From positions 1-64,000 of the forward strand of contig PUNK01000032.1 in NCBI GenBank assembly GCA_003552585.1: a stretch of 64,000 nucleotides of DNA, written 5' to 3'. The notes below the pieces were generated by a model, which worked only from the letters and a program-made list of their open reading frames with translations, was not told where the DNA came from and ran no database searches. Position numbers and translations under genes: made by a program. Origin of the DNA: Thermoplasmata archaeon. GTDB taxonomy: Archaea > Thermoplasmatota > Thermoplasmata > Halarchaeoplasmatales > Halarchaeoplasmataceae. This document shows positions 15,169 to 23,982 of the stretch, one piece after another; the stretch's first letter is position 1; each line of letters opens with the position of its first letter.

Positions 15169-16881
15169 ATGAAAGAAAAAGCTCTTCGCACGAAAATGAT
15201 ATTGTCGATCTTATTGATATCAATCATTATTACAGGGACACTCTTTTTTGTGCCTGGAGAGGCCAGGGGAGCTCTTGCTGATACTTCATGGCCATCTTAT
15301 AGATGTGGGGCACAAAATACTGGCTTTAGTGATAGAGAGACAGGGGGTCACGAAGGCGAGTTAAGATGGACATTCCAGGCCGACAGGTCAATATATTCAA
15401 GCCCTTCTATTGATGAGAACGAAAATATATATTTTGGTTCGGTAGATGAGAAACTTTATTCAGTATCTCATGATGGAAATCTTAATTGGGCATTCAAAGC
15501 CAATGGCAGAATAGGTTCATCTGTAGCTATCGACCAAAATGGTGTTTTATACTTTGGTTCTGATGGAGGAAATTTTTATGCATTAACTACTTCAGGAGGG
15601 CTGTTATGGAATTATTCTGTAGGAGATAGCATACGCTCATCACCAGTCATAGGAAGTGAGGGTACTGTTTACTTTGGATCTAGGGACGGTCATATCTATG
15701 CTCTGAGTCCTGAAGGTGAACTATTGTGGAGAGAAAAATTGGGACCTTCGATATCCTCTTCACCAGCATTGGATGAGCATGGTAACATATATATCGGATC
15801 AAATACGGACATGTTTGAAGAAGGACCTACCTTTTGGGCACTTGATCCCCAAGGTAACATTTTATGGAATTCCTCACAGACGGGAGCTGTTGTTTCGTCC
15901 CCAGCAATAGATCATGAGAATCGTATATATGCTGGAAGCAGAGACGGTAATCTTTATGTTATGGAGAGCGATGGAAATATATTATGGGAGTTTGAAACCA
16001 ATGGATCTCTATTATCTTCTCCCGGCATATGTCCCGACGGAGATATATATATTACATCGATGGACGGCAGAATATATTCTCTAGATAGGGATGGAAGACT
16101 GAGATGGTACCATGAAACTGATGGTTACATGAATGGATCTCCATCACTCTCCTCTGATGGTTTCGTACATTTTGGTTCGAGTGACGGAAATTTCTATTCT
16201 ATCACCTCTGAGGGTGAGCTACACTCCGTGTATGAAATAGGTGCAGAGGTGATCTCTTCGCCTGCGATAGGATATGATGGTACTATCTATATCGGAGCAG
16301 TGGATGGTATACTGTATGCTTTTGGAGAATACGACGAAAAAATACCAGACAGTCCTGCTAACATCAGATTAGAATATGAGTCCGATTACGTTAACGTGAG
16401 CTGGAATTTTGATGGGGAACCAGATGAACTAACCAAATTCAATATATACCGGACTGTAGAGGATGGGGATGAACAAACATTCAGCGTAGACCCACATAAA
16501 AGATATTATCATGATTCTGATGTAGAAAAGAACACCACATATCAATATAGGGTTACTTCAGTTAACGAATTTGGAGAATCCCCGCCAGGAGAGACCGCTT
16601 CAATATTTATCGAACCAGAAGAAAGTGAAAAAAGCCCGGTTATGGAAAAATTTGGATTCGGTATAATCCTTCTATTTGGAGTAATAATGGGGATGACAAT
16701 TTTTACGATATATCTCTCTAAAAAAAGAGCATCATCTAGCGAGCTTGAGAAAATCAAAGAAACAGACCGAATATCTTTAATCTGCCCTTTTTGTTCAGAA
16801 AGGGTAAATCATTCTAAAAGTCCATCCGATGGTGTGAGATGTCCAAGGTGTAAAAATTATATATTACCCGGTATAAGATAG
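15169..16881 (+). CDS. Exported PQQ-like beta-propeller protein with fibronectin III domain, transmembrane helix and cytosolic zinc ribbon
   Basis: This 570-residue protein starts with a signal peptide (hydrophobic about 9-27). About eight or nine repeats follow, of the form WxxxxxGxIxSSPAIDxxGxIYxGSxDGxLYAL (about 40-388), a PQQ/BamB-type beta-propeller. A fibronectin type III domain follows (about 392-480), then a transmembrane helix (about 495-520). The C-terminus has two CxxC pairs (CPFC and CPRC), a zinc ribbon on the opposite, cytosolic side. The cysteine pairs are a distinct, deliberate-looking end. The propeller probably binds proteins or a ligand outside the cell; no enzymatic residues for PQQ catalysis can be claimed. 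It follows cysS by 40 nt but need not share its function. Confidence 0.82.
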   Translation: MKEKALRTKMILSILLISIIITGTLFFVPGEARGALADTSWPSYRCGAQNTGFSDRETGGHEGELRWTFQADRSIYSSPSIDENENIYFGSVDEKLYSVSHDGNLNWAFKANGRIGSSVAIDQNGVLYFGSDGGNFYALTTSGGLLWNYSVGDSIRSSPVIGSEGTVYFGSRDGHIYALSPEGELLWREKLGPSISSSPALDEHGNIYIGSNTDMFEEGPTFWALDPQGNILWNSSQTGAVVSSPAIDHENRIYAGSRDGNLYVMESDGNILWEFETNGSLLSSPGICPDGDIYITSMDGRIYSLDRDGRLRWYHETDGYMNGSPSLSSDGFVHFGSSDGNFYSITSEGELHSVYEIGAEVISSPAIGYDGTIYIGAVDGILYAFGEYDEKIPDSPANIRLEYESDYVNVSWNFDGEPDELTKFNIYRTVEDGDEQTFSVDPHKRYYHDSDVEKNTTYQYRVTSVNEFGESPPGETASIFIEPEESEKSPVMEKFGFGIILLFGVIMGMTIFTIYLSKKRASSSELEKIKETDRISLICPFCSERVNHSKSPSDGVRCPRCKNYILPGIR

Positions 16882-16883
16882 TA

Positions 16884-17378
16884 TCAATACAATTTCGACG
16901 AATTTAATATTTCGAGTACTTTGTCAGTCTCTGGTAAAAATCGATGCTGATGCCTCCTTTTTTCTATCTCATTAAATTTCAAAAAGATCCCTTTCTCAAA
17001 TTCTTTATCCGAAAGAATTACCTTATCAGGATCTACAGTTAAAGAATATAGATGTACGTTCTCTTTTTCTTCGGGGATATCTTTTAAAAATGATCCTAGA
17101 TATCTATAATCCCCAAAAGTCCCTATCTCTTCTCTTGCTTCTTTCTCCAAGGTTTCCTCATAAGTATCTCCAGAAGTTACATGTCCCCCTAAAACAACAC
17201 TCCAATAACCAGGAAAGAATTTTTTATCTTGGCTTCGCTTAGTTACTAAAAGACTCCCATCTTTTGTTTGAACAAAAAACATCACACTTCGATGTCGTAA
17301 ACCCTTTTCATGGACGAGAGCTCTCTCTTGACTATATAATACCTCATCCTCTTCATCAACAACGTCCAATAGCTCCAT
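16884..17378 (-). CDS. Nudix hydrolase, YfcD/IDI-like
   Basis: A small Nudix protein with the box GHVTSGDTYEETLEKEAREEIG. Compared with the consensus Gx5Ex7REUxEExGU, the first Glu is Asp and the Arg is Lys, while the metal-binding REE-type core is kept. The N-terminal MELLDVVDEEDEVL and the LRHRSVMFFV segment match the YfcD/isopentenyl-diphosphate-isomerase-like branch. I prefer the start at ATG 17378 over the in-frame ATG 17396. A TATA box at 17399-17407 is centred 25 nt before 17378, which would make the mRNA leaderless and leave 17396 untranscribed. The product is 164 residues. The substrate is unknown; with mevalonate genes elsewhere in the window, an isoprenoid link is possible but unproven. 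Confidence 0.82.
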   Translation of the reverse strand: MELLDVVDEEDEVLYSQERALVHEKGLRHRSVMFFVQTKDGSLLVTKRSQDKKFFPGYWSVVLGGHVTSGDTYEETLEKEAREEIGTFGDYRYLGSFLKDIPEEKENVHLYSLTVDPDKVILSDKEFEKGIFLKFNEIEKRRHQHRFLPETDKVLEILNSSKLY

Positions 17379-17398
17379 ATGCATTACTAATCGCATGT

Positions 17399-17407
17399 TA
17401 TATTTAA
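17399..17407 (-). promoter_or_regulatory. TATA box deciding the Nudix start
   Basis: On the minus strand this reads TTAAATATA. Its centre lies 25 nt upstream of the ATG at 17378, the usual distance to a transcription start in archaea, and only about 7 nt upstream of the longer in-frame ATG at 17396. It thus supports a leaderless mRNA beginning at the shorter form. Confidence 0.5.
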
Positions 17408-17440
17408 GTGAAACTGTACAAATATTTTAAAAAATGTTGA

Positions 17441-17866
17441 TCAAGATTCATCGCTTTTTCTCTTAGAATAATAGATAGCCCCAATATCCTCATAACAGAG
17501 TTCTTCAAAAAATTCCATACTGCCGGGATTATCACCTTCTACCAGTGCTCCGATGATATCTAAGCCTTTCTTGTCAAACTCCTTTTCTAATGACTCCACC
17601 AACATCTTTCCCATACCCTTTCTCCTGTACTCAGGATGTACAGCCAATCTATTTATCCATCCTTTCCGTCCATCATCTGTACCGACAACTATTCCAACAA
17701 TCTTTTCATTTTTATAAACTGCTTTCCAGTATTCAGGGTTCTCTTTCATCTCACTAACAATCCGATCATATGAATCTCGACCCTTAGGTTTAGAGGGAAT
17801 GCCACAGATGCCCCAAAGTTCGAGTATCGAATCATAATCAGAGGGAGTGGGTTTTTTGATGTGCAT
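17441..17866 (-). CDS. GNAT-family N-acetyltransferase
   Basis: This product of about 141 residues shows the GNAT fold order: an N-terminal strand (HIKKPTPSDYDSI), a strand ending KIVGIVVGTDD, the acetyl-CoA loop HPEYRRKGMGKML (R/Q-x-x-G-x-G/A) and a C-terminal GSMEFFEELCYE segment. It acetylates an unknown amine. I place the start at ATG 17866 because the fold begins directly after it; an in-frame GTG at 17887 would add seven residues, and neither has a strong ribosome binding site. It lies 44 nt after the winged-helix gene on the same strand, so the two may be cotranscribed and the regulator may control it. Confidence 0.82.
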   Translation of the reverse strand: MHIKKPTPSDYDSILELWGICGIPSKPKGRDSYDRIVSEMKENPEYWKAVYKNEKIVGIVVGTDDGRKGWINRLAVHPEYRRKGMGKMLVESLEKEFDKKGLDIIGALVEGDNPGSMEFFEELCYEDIGAIYYSKRKSDES

Positions 17867-17910
17867 ATGTTTTCTCAAAATTTTCACACAAATAAACTTT
17901 TTCCAGTTGA

Positions 17911-18180
17911 TCAGTCTAATTCTATTTCATAAATCACCCTTTTTTCGGCTATGGAGTACTCCCAAATCTCTCCTGTCAATCCCTCAACCTTTCGTCTCTT
18001 TAAAATATCTATATCTGACATGTCCTTAAGATATCGAACAGCAGTAGCTGTACTTAAACTGAGGTATGAGGATAGGTCACTTGCTTTTAGCCAACCCTTC
18101 TTTTTAAGCTCTGATATTATCTCTGGAACATGCTTTTTCCCCATTATCTTCGCGATACGATTGAACTCTTTTATGTCCAT
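17911..18180 (-). CDS. Small winged-helix transcription regulator
   Basis: An 89-residue protein consisting of one winged helix-turn-helix. Helices lie around residues 8-28 (RIAKIMGKKHVPEIISELKK) and the recognition helix around STATAVRYLKDMSDIDILK; a beta wing follows (RRKVEGLTGEIWEYSI). The pattern resembles ArsR/TrmB-type archaeal regulators, without visible metal-binding cysteines or a ligand domain. It probably dimerises through its terminal helices. An A/T-rich element at 18201-18212 is centred about 26 nt before the ATG, suggesting a leaderless transcript. Targets are unknown; the adjacent acetyltransferase gene is the natural candidate. Confidence 0.75.
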   Translation of the reverse strand: MDIKEFNRIAKIMGKKHVPEIISELKKKGWLKASDLSSYLSLSTATAVRYLKDMSDIDILKRRKVEGLTGEIWEYSIAEKRVIYEIELD

Positions 18181-18425
18181 GAGAGTAGTAAAGGTTTAAA
18201 ATTATTAAAACTTTACCCTATAGAAGATGAAGAATTATCTATTATTTTATTCTTGACTTTGGTCATCCAGTAAAGATCGTTGAGCTTTATTATGATGCTT
18301 TCTAAACTAAGCTTTAATCATATTAAAGCTTTGATAACAACATCTAAATTATTTATACGATCCAATGTCAAAATTCATGTTATAAATTCGTATCCTGGCC
18401 AAATATTATTGATATCATCTTATAA

Positions 18426-18533
18426 ACAAGTTTTGAATCAGCTAGGGAACTTCTAACTCAGTTCAAAACAATAAGAGAGGAATTCGAATGGGACATTCCT
18501 AGGAACTACAACTTCGGCTTCATCTTTAATTAG
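18426..18533 (+). pseudogene. Fragment of an AMP-forming acyl-CoA synthetase N-terminus
   Basis: The 567-base gap between the winged-helix gene and mvhG is mostly A/T-rich. In it, one frame of 35 codons between two stops reads FKTIREEFEWDIPRNYNFGF and then ends in TAG. This matches the N-terminus of medium-chain acyl-CoA synthetases, including the intact gene at 48044 (KKNFEWDVPEHYNFAFDEVD). No ATG heads it and nothing after the stop continues the family in any frame, so it is a remnant of a lost gene. It may come from deletion of a paralogue next to the hydrogenase genes. The rest of the gap (18181-18425, 18534-18747) shows only candidate promoter sequence. Confidence 0.65.
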
Positions 18534-18582
18534 ATTGACTCAAATCCTTCAAAACTGCTTATCAATCGCATCTGTGCGGAGG

Positions 18583-18592
18583 TATTTAAATA
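18583..18592 (+). promoter_or_regulatory. Candidate TATA box upstream of the hydrogenase genes
   Basis: TATTTAAATA is the strongest TATA-like element in the gap before mvhG, but it would leave a leader of about 140 nt. A weaker element (TCTATATTAC, 18693-18702) would give a leader of about 30 nt. Either could serve; the long leader would leave room for regulation. No clear inverted-repeat operator is visible nearby. Confidence 0.3.
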
Positions 18593-18756
18593 GAGATAAG
18601 AATTAATCACACAATATTCATCACAGAAAAAATCGTGTTCCTATTTATCCCAGGTATCATTTTAACATGAAAGCTTTTCGGGGAGGGGAAAATCTATATT
18701 ACACCTAACAGTACACATTTTACCGTGTTATCATACATCACAGGAAGATGGTTTTA

Positions 18757-19728
18757 ATGACAGATAAACTAAAATTCGCTTTTTACTGGGCAGCAAGTTG
18801 TGGAGGCTGCGAAATCGCGGTCTTAGATATCAACGAAAAGATACTTGAAGTAGTAGAAATTGCCGATATTCTATTCTGGCCCGTTGCTATAGACGTGAAA
18901 TACAAGGATGTCGAGGCGATGGAGGACGACCATATAGATGTGTGCTTCTTCAACGGTGCTGTGCGCACATCCGAACAGGAACACATCGCAAAGTTACTTA
19001 GAGAAAAATCCAAGTATCTGGTTTCCTTCGGCGCCTGTGCAGTCAACGGAGGGGTACCGGGGCTGGCAAACGTAACCGATCGTGACGAGATATTCAAAGA
19101 CAGTTACACGGACAACCTTTCCACCAGAAACCCCGAAGGCAGAGTACCTTGTATTTCCTTCGATGTACCGGAAGGTGAGCTCACCTTGCCCGAGGTATAC
19201 CACACGGTTCACACCCTCGACCAGGTGGTGGACGTGGACTACTTTTTACCCGGATGCCCACCTCCGACAGAACTGATCATCAACGCAGTAGAGGTAATAG
19301 CATCGGGCGAACTGCCTCCTAAAGGTACTGTCTTAGCTCCTTCTAAGTCCGTTTGTGATGAATGTGAATACGAAAAAAGCGAAAAGAGGATATCATCGGT
19401 TAATAGGATCTACGAAGTCGAGGAGGTGGAGGATAAGTGCCTGCTAGAGCAAGGGATAGTCTGTATAGGTCCCGCTACAAGAGGTGGGTGCGACGCAAGA
19501 TGTCTGGATGCAAACATGCCCTGTACCGGCTGCGGAGGTCCCACCCCTAACTCAAAGGACCAAGGTGCTAAGATGATATCCGCACTTGCATCGATTTTAG
19601 GTATAGAAGATGAAACGGACATGGACGATGAAGAGCTTCAAGGGATTTTGGATCAAGTGAGAGATATGATAGGGACCTTCTACAAGTACACCCTCCCCGA
19701 TTCTCTTTTGAAAAGGAAGGTGATGTGA
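18757..19728 (+). CDS. mvhG: F420-non-reducing [NiFe]-hydrogenase small subunit (MvhG-like)
   Basis: The small subunit holds three iron-sulfur clusters that carry electrons from the active site. Cys motifs are visible: ASCGGCEIAV near the N-terminus for the proximal cluster, FGACAVNGG and PGCPPP, a CDECEYEK pair and a C-terminal cluster group CDARCLDANMPCTGCGGP. There is no Tat signal, so it is cytosolic, matching group 3c Mvh. I choose ATG 18757, which has AGGAAG nine bases upstream, over ATG 18748, which lies too close to that site. The stop overlaps the beginning of the mvhA region. Its usual partners MvhD and HdrA lie in the convergent gene run just downstream. Confidence 0.92.
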   Translation: MTDKLKFAFYWAASCGGCEIAVLDINEKILEVVEIADILFWPVAIDVKYKDVEAMEDDHIDVCFFNGAVRTSEQEHIAKLLREKSKYLVSFGACAVNGGVPGLANVTDRDEIFKDSYTDNLSTRNPEGRVPCISFDVPEGELTLPEVYHTVHTLDQVVDVDYFLPGCPPPTELIINAVEVIASGELPPKGTVLAPSKSVCDECEYEKSEKRISSVNRIYEVEEVEDKCLLEQGIVCIGPATRGGCDARCLDANMPCTGCGGPTPNSKDQGAKMISALASILGIEDETDMDDEELQGILDQVRDMIGTFYKYTLPDSLLKRKVM

Positions 19729-19730
19729 TC

Positions 19731-21191
19731 ATGGAGAAAATTGAGGTCGACCCCATAACCCGATTAGAGGGACACGGTAAAATAACCATATTTTTGGATG
19801 ATGATAAGAACGTAGAGAATGCGTACATACAGATACCTGAGCTCAGAGGATTCGAAACTTTCTGTAAAGGAAGGAGGGCGGAAGATATGCCCCAGCTCAC
19901 CTCACGTATATGCGGCGTTTGCCCTGTTGCACATCATTTCGCTTCCACTAAAGCTCTGGATAGCGCTTTCGGTGTGGAACCACCTGGCCCGGCGAAGAAA
20001 TTGAGAGAATTGATGTACTGCGGGTACCTTATTTACGACCATACGCTTCACTTTTATTTCCTAGGAGGCCCGGACTTCGTGGTAGGTCCCGACGCCCCCG
20101 CCGGTAAGAGAAACATTCTGGGAGTGATCGAAGCAGCCGGGATCGACGCCGCAAAAGAGGTCATCAAACACCGTGCTTTTGGACAAAAGATCACCGCAAT
20201 ACTCGGTGGAAAAGCCACCCATCCTGTTTGCGGATTACCCGGTGGAGTATCTAAATCCCTTTCACAAGAGGAAGTTAGCGAGATAGAGGATATGATCGAT
20301 TCATGCCACGAATTTGCTAAATTTACGTTAGACCTTTTCCACGACATAGTGGTGGAGAACGAGGATTACGTCGACCTGATACTCAGCGACCCCTATCAAT
20401 TAGATACATACAACATGGGATTGGTGGATGAAAACAACAAGGTAAATTTCTATGACGGTGAAATACGTGTGACCGACCCAGCTGGAAAAGAATTCCTTAA
20501 GTTTCCGGTAGAGGAATACATGGATCATGTTTCTGAAAATGTTGAAGAGTGGACCTATATGAAGTATCCTTACCTTAAAAAGGTGGGTTGGAAGGGGCTA
20601 ACTAGCGGTAAAGAGAGCGGTATCTACCGTGTCGGACCCTTGGGGCGGCTAAACGCGGCCGACGGGATGGCGACACCGGAAGCTCAAAAAGAGTACGAGC
20701 ATATGTATAACACGTTAGGAGGCAAACCGGTTAATTCAACCCTGGCCTTCCATTGGGCTAGATTGATCGAACTGTTATATGCCACGGAAAGGGCCAAGGA
20801 ATTGATCGGCGACCCTGAGATAACCTCTACACACGTCAGAAATCCTGTGGGAGTACCTGGAGAAGGGATAGGTGTTGTCGAAGCGGCAAGGGGTACTTTG
20901 ATACATCACTACGATGTTGATGATAACGGTCTTATTGAAAAGGCAAACCTCATCGTGGCTACCACCAACAACGCTGGTGCCATCACGATGTCCGTAAGAG
21001 ATGCTGCCATGGGGCTGGTTCACGAGGGAGAGATCGACGAGGGGATGCTGAACAAAGTGGAGATGGCTTTCAGGGCCTACGACCCCTGCTTCGCATGTGC
21101 AACACACAGTTTACCCGGCGAGATGCCATTGAAGATCGAGATTCTTGACAGTGATGAAAAACTGGTCAAAACCATAGAACGTTCAACATGA
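19731..21191 (+). CDS. mvhA: F420-non-reducing [NiFe]-hydrogenase large subunit (MvhA-like)
   Basis: The large subunit carries the NiFe site that splits or forms H2. The two ligand pairs are intact: RICGVC near residues 59-64 and DPCFACATH near the C-terminus; both use cysteine, not selenocysteine. After the final His comes a tail of 27 residues, the usual peptide removed by an endopeptidase after nickel insertion. The protease gene directly follows. ITRLEGHG at the N-terminus is typical. I choose ATG 19731, preceded by a GGAAGGTGAT site, rather than GTG 19725. The product has 486 residues. Group 3c enzymes work with MvhG, MvhD and HdrABC in flavin-based bifurcation. Confidence 0.94.
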   Translation: MEKIEVDPITRLEGHGKITIFLDDDKNVENAYIQIPELRGFETFCKGRRAEDMPQLTSRICGVCPVAHHFASTKALDSAFGVEPPGPAKKLRELMYCGYLIYDHTLHFYFLGGPDFVVGPDAPAGKRNILGVIEAAGIDAAKEVIKHRAFGQKITAILGGKATHPVCGLPGGVSKSLSQEEVSEIEDMIDSCHEFAKFTLDLFHDIVVENEDYVDLILSDPYQLDTYNMGLVDENNKVNFYDGEIRVTDPAGKEFLKFPVEEYMDHVSENVEEWTYMKYPYLKKVGWKGLTSGKESGIYRVGPLGRLNAADGMATPEAQKEYEHMYNTLGGKPVNSTLAFHWARLIELLYATERAKELIGDPEITSTHVRNPVGVPGEGIGVVEAARGTLIHHYDVDDNGLIEKANLIVATTNNAGAITMSVRDAAMGLVHEGEIDEGMLNKVEMAFRAYDPCFACATHSLPGEMPLKIEILDSDEKLVKTIERST

Positions 21192-21640
21192 ACACGATTT
21201 TGATAGGTTTAGGTAACCCTTTACTAACGGATGACGCTATAGGTATAAAGGCTGCGAGGAAGCTTGCAGAAGAAGAGTGGGATGATATAGATATAGAAGA
21301 GGCATCTGTAGGTGGTATGGAACTTGTGGAGATGATGCTTGGCTATGATCGTGCCATTATCATAGACTCCATAGTAACTGGGAAAAGCGAAGTGGGTACT
21401 ATCCGAAGGATAACTCCCGATGATTTTGAGGAATCCCGCAACGTGAGCAACTTACATAACGTGGGATTCAAACAGGCGTTGAGACTCTGGTCCAACGCTG
21501 GCGATGTGATCCCAAAAGAGATCGTCATCTATGCTGTAGAAGTGGACGACGTGTTTACATTCTCAGAGACATTGACCCCCTCTGTTGAGAAAGCCCTTCC
21601 GGTTGTAGTCGAGCGAATTCGAGAGGAACTTACGGAATAA
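21188..21640 (+). CDS. [NiFe]-hydrogenase maturation endopeptidase
   Basis: This 150-residue HyaD/HycI-family protease trims the large-subunit C-terminus after nickel insertion. The family pattern is seen: GLGNPLLTDDAIGIKAARKL at the N-terminus, with the nickel-sensing Asp in LLTDDAIG, an EEASVGGMELVEMM segment with the second acid, and a DSIVTGKSEVGTI segment. The ATG overlaps the mvhA stop by 4 nt, so it is translationally coupled to its substrate. It ends 2 nt from the stop of the convergent propionyl-CoA synthetase gene. Other maturation genes (hypA-F) are not in the window. Confidence 0.92.
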   Translation: MNTILIGLGNPLLTDDAIGIKAARKLAEEEWDDIDIEEASVGGMELVEMMLGYDRAIIIDSIVTGKSEVGTIRRITPDDFEESRNVSNLHNVGFKQALRLWSNAGDVIPKEIVIYAVEVDDVFTFSETLTPSVEKALPVVVERIREELTE

Positions 21641-21642
21641 GT

Positions 21643-23538
21643 TCACTCACCATATCCGATCTTCTTTACAGCCTCTTCCATCTCTCCAAGAACTTCCGGG
21701 TCCTCTATGGTTGACGGCATCTTGTATTCCTTACCATCTGCGATATCCCTTATGGTCCCTCTCAGTATTTTTCCAGAACGTGTTTTTGGTAGACGATCGA
21801 CCACAATCGCTTTCTTGAACGATGCTATAGGTCCCACTTCGTTTCTAACCATACCGATCACGTCGGAGATGATCTCATCGTGGGAACGTTCTACACCTGA
21901 TTTAAGGACTAGGAATCCGATCGGTACCTCACCTTTGAGCTGATCTTCCACACCTAATACAGCACATTCGGCAACATCGGGGTGCTTGGCGACAGCTTCC
22001 TCCATACTTCCGGTTGATAAACGGTGTCCGGCCACGTTGATTATATCGTCAACCCGACCCATTACGAATATGTAACCGTCTTCATCTATATACCCTCCGT
22101 CACCAGTGAAGTAATAACCGGGATATTCCGTCATATACTCCTCTTTAAAGCCTTCTTCGTTCTTCCACAGAGTGATAAAGGTTCCCGGTGGAAGCGGTAG
22201 TTTAACAGCGATCACACCGTGCTCTCCAGGGGTTAATTCCTCACCGGTGATGGGATCAAGAATCCTAACGTCCCATCCGGGGACGGCTTTGGTCGCCGAG
22301 CCAGGTTTGACCGGATACTGCGTTAGTCCTCGGAAGTTGGAAACGATCGCCCAACCGGTCTCCGTCTGCCACCAGTGATCGATGACTGGTACTTTGAGTA
22401 GGTCCTCTGCCCAATAGTACGTATCAGGATCGGTCCTTTCTCCCGCCAAGAACAATGTTTCGAAATGTGAGAGGTCGTACTTCTGTATAAATTTGCCTTC
22501 CGGATCAACTCTTTTAACAGCCCTTATGGCTGTTGGAGCGGTGAACAGCACCTTGACTTTGTGCTCTTCGATAACACGCCAGAACTGACCTGCATCCGGG
22601 GTGCCAACTGGCTTTCCTTCATACATTATCGTGGTGGCACCGGTTAAGAGAGGTGCATAAACTATGTATGAGTGACCAACGACCCATCCCACATCTGAGG
22701 CTGCCCAGTAAACGTCTCCGGGATCTATTCCGTATATATGTTCCATACTCCATCGTAAAGCCACCGCATGTCCTCCGTTATCCCGAACAACGCCCTTTGG
22801 CTTACCGGTGGTGCCGGAAGTATAAAGGATGTACAGCGGATCATTGGCATCTAATTCAACGCATTCAGCAGGTTCTGCTTCTTTTTCAAGCTCTTCCCAG
22901 TCGAACTCCCGCTCCCCTTCAAGAGTCACCTCATGCTCCGGCCTCCGTTTTATAACCACCTTTTTCGGCGCATGCTCTGCAATATTCATAGCCTTGTTGA
23001 GTAACGGCTTGTATTCTATCACCTTTGTTCTTTCAATACCGCAGGACGCGGTTAATATGAGCTCTGGCTTAGCATCGTCGATTCTTATGGCGAGCTCTTT
23101 GGCCGCAAAACCGCCGAATACAACTGAATGTACAGCGCCTATGCGAGCACATGCCATCATACCTATAAGTGCTTCAGGTATCATGGGCATGTATATGATC
23201 ACCGTATCACCCTTGTTCACACCTAGCTGTCGCAGGAACCCCGCGGTCTTGGAAACCCTTTCTTTCAATTCCGAGTAAGTGAATTTTTCAATGGTATCGG
23301 TAACTGGACTGTCGTAGATAAGTGCGTTTTGATCGCCCCGCCCTTCTTCCACATGCCTGTCGATAGCATTGTAGCAGGTGTTTATTCTACCACCTTTAAA
23401 CCAGCGGTAAAAGGGCTTATCTGATGATTCTAAAACCTTATCCCATTTATCATACCATTCTATTTGCTCAGCTGCACTGCCCCAGAATTTTTCTGGGTTT
23501 TCGATCGATTCCTTAAATGCCTTTTCGTATTCGTCCAT
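21643..23538 (-). CDS. prpE: Propionyl-CoA synthetase (PrpE/ACSS3-like, AMP-forming)
   Basis: The product of about 631 residues activates a short acyl acid with ATP and CoA. It has an N-terminal ACAS domain, the P-loop-like YTSGTTGKPKGV, the segment VVRDNGGHAVALRWSM typical of propionate-preferring PrpE/ACSS3, the WWQTETGW motif, YFTGDGGYIDEDGY, and the C-terminal catalytic lysine in KTRSGKILR. Start ATG 23538 sits six bases after GAGGTG; a GTG inside that site (23547) is less likely. It is the last gene of the Hdr run, 21 nt after a second mvhD. With methylmalonyl-CoA mutase at 44-47 kb, it suggests propionate use or formation. Acetate as an alternative substrate cannot be excluded. Confidence 0.88.
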   Translation of the reverse strand: MDEYEKAFKESIENPEKFWGSAAEQIEWYDKWDKVLESSDKPFYRWFKGGRINTCYNAIDRHVEEGRGDQNALIYDSPVTDTIEKFTYSELKERVSKTAGFLRQLGVNKGDTVIIYMPMIPEALIGMMACARIGAVHSVVFGGFAAKELAIRIDDAKPELILTASCGIERTKVIEYKPLLNKAMNIAEHAPKKVVIKRRPEHEVTLEGEREFDWEELEKEAEPAECVELDANDPLYILYTSGTTGKPKGVVRDNGGHAVALRWSMEHIYGIDPGDVYWAASDVGWVVGHSYIVYAPLLTGATTIMYEGKPVGTPDAGQFWRVIEEHKVKVLFTAPTAIRAVKRVDPEGKFIQKYDLSHFETLFLAGERTDPDTYYWAEDLLKVPVIDHWWQTETGWAIVSNFRGLTQYPVKPGSATKAVPGWDVRILDPITGEELTPGEHGVIAVKLPLPPGTFITLWKNEEGFKEEYMTEYPGYYFTGDGGYIDEDGYIFVMGRVDDIINVAGHRLSTGSMEEAVAKHPDVAECAVLGVEDQLKGEVPIGFLVLKSGVERSHDEIISDVIGMVRNEVGPIASFKKAIVVDRLPKTRSGKILRGTIRDIADGKEYKMPSTIEDPEVLGEMEEAVKKIGYGE

Positions 23539-23559
23539 ACTATACACCTCTTGAATTAA

Positions 23560-23982
23560 TTAAGGGCATTCCTCCCTAACGGGATTGGGCCCGAGTTTTT
23601 TTAACGTACTTACGAAGTCCGTGACAACGTCTGCGAACTTCTGACCTTCTGAAGCTGAAATGTACTCGAATCTTAACCTATCTGGATCGATATTGAAGTC
23701 TGCAAGGAGTCTTCGGAGGAGAAGCATCTTTCTGTTTGTCTTATAGTTTCCCGACTGATAATGACAATCTCCAGGGTGACATCCTGCCACCAAAACTCCG
23801 TCGATACCTTCCTTGAAAGCATCCAGTACAAAAACAGGATCAACCCGACCGGAACACATGACCCGTATAGACCTGATATTATCGGGATACTTCAGTCGTG
23901 ATGTTCCTGCAAGGTCTGCTCCAGCATAAGAGCACCAGTTACAGAGGAATGCAACGACCGATGGCTCGTATTCTTCACTCAT
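23560..23982 (-). CDS. mvhD: MvhD-type hydrogenase/heterodisulfide reductase iron-sulfur subunit, copy 1
   Basis: This 140-residue protein is an MvhD family member. It carries the conserved FLCNWCSYAGAD, VMCSGRVDP and AGCHPGDCHYQSGNY motifs whose cysteines bind a [2Fe-2S] cluster. In the methanogen complex MvhD links the hydrogenase MvhAG to HdrA, and in other archaea it links other input modules to HdrA. The gene overlaps the upstream double-HdrA gene by 4 nt, so this copy probably docks on that HdrA. A paralogue lies at 28793-29236. The two share nearly all core residues but differ at their ends, consistent with two docking partners. Confidence 0.92.
   Translation of the reverse strand: MSEEYEPSVVAFLCNWCSYAGADLAGTSRLKYPDNIRSIRVMCSGRVDPVFVLDAFKEGIDGVLVAGCHPGDCHYQSGNYKTNRKMLLLRRLLADFNIDPDRLRFEYISASEGQKFADVVTDFVSTLKKLGPNPVREECP

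Noticed and set aside
16884-17396. True isopentenyl-diphosphate isomerase identity for the Nudix protein
   Set aside because: The active-site Cys and Glu pattern of IDI1 is not evident; only a general Nudix assignment is safe.
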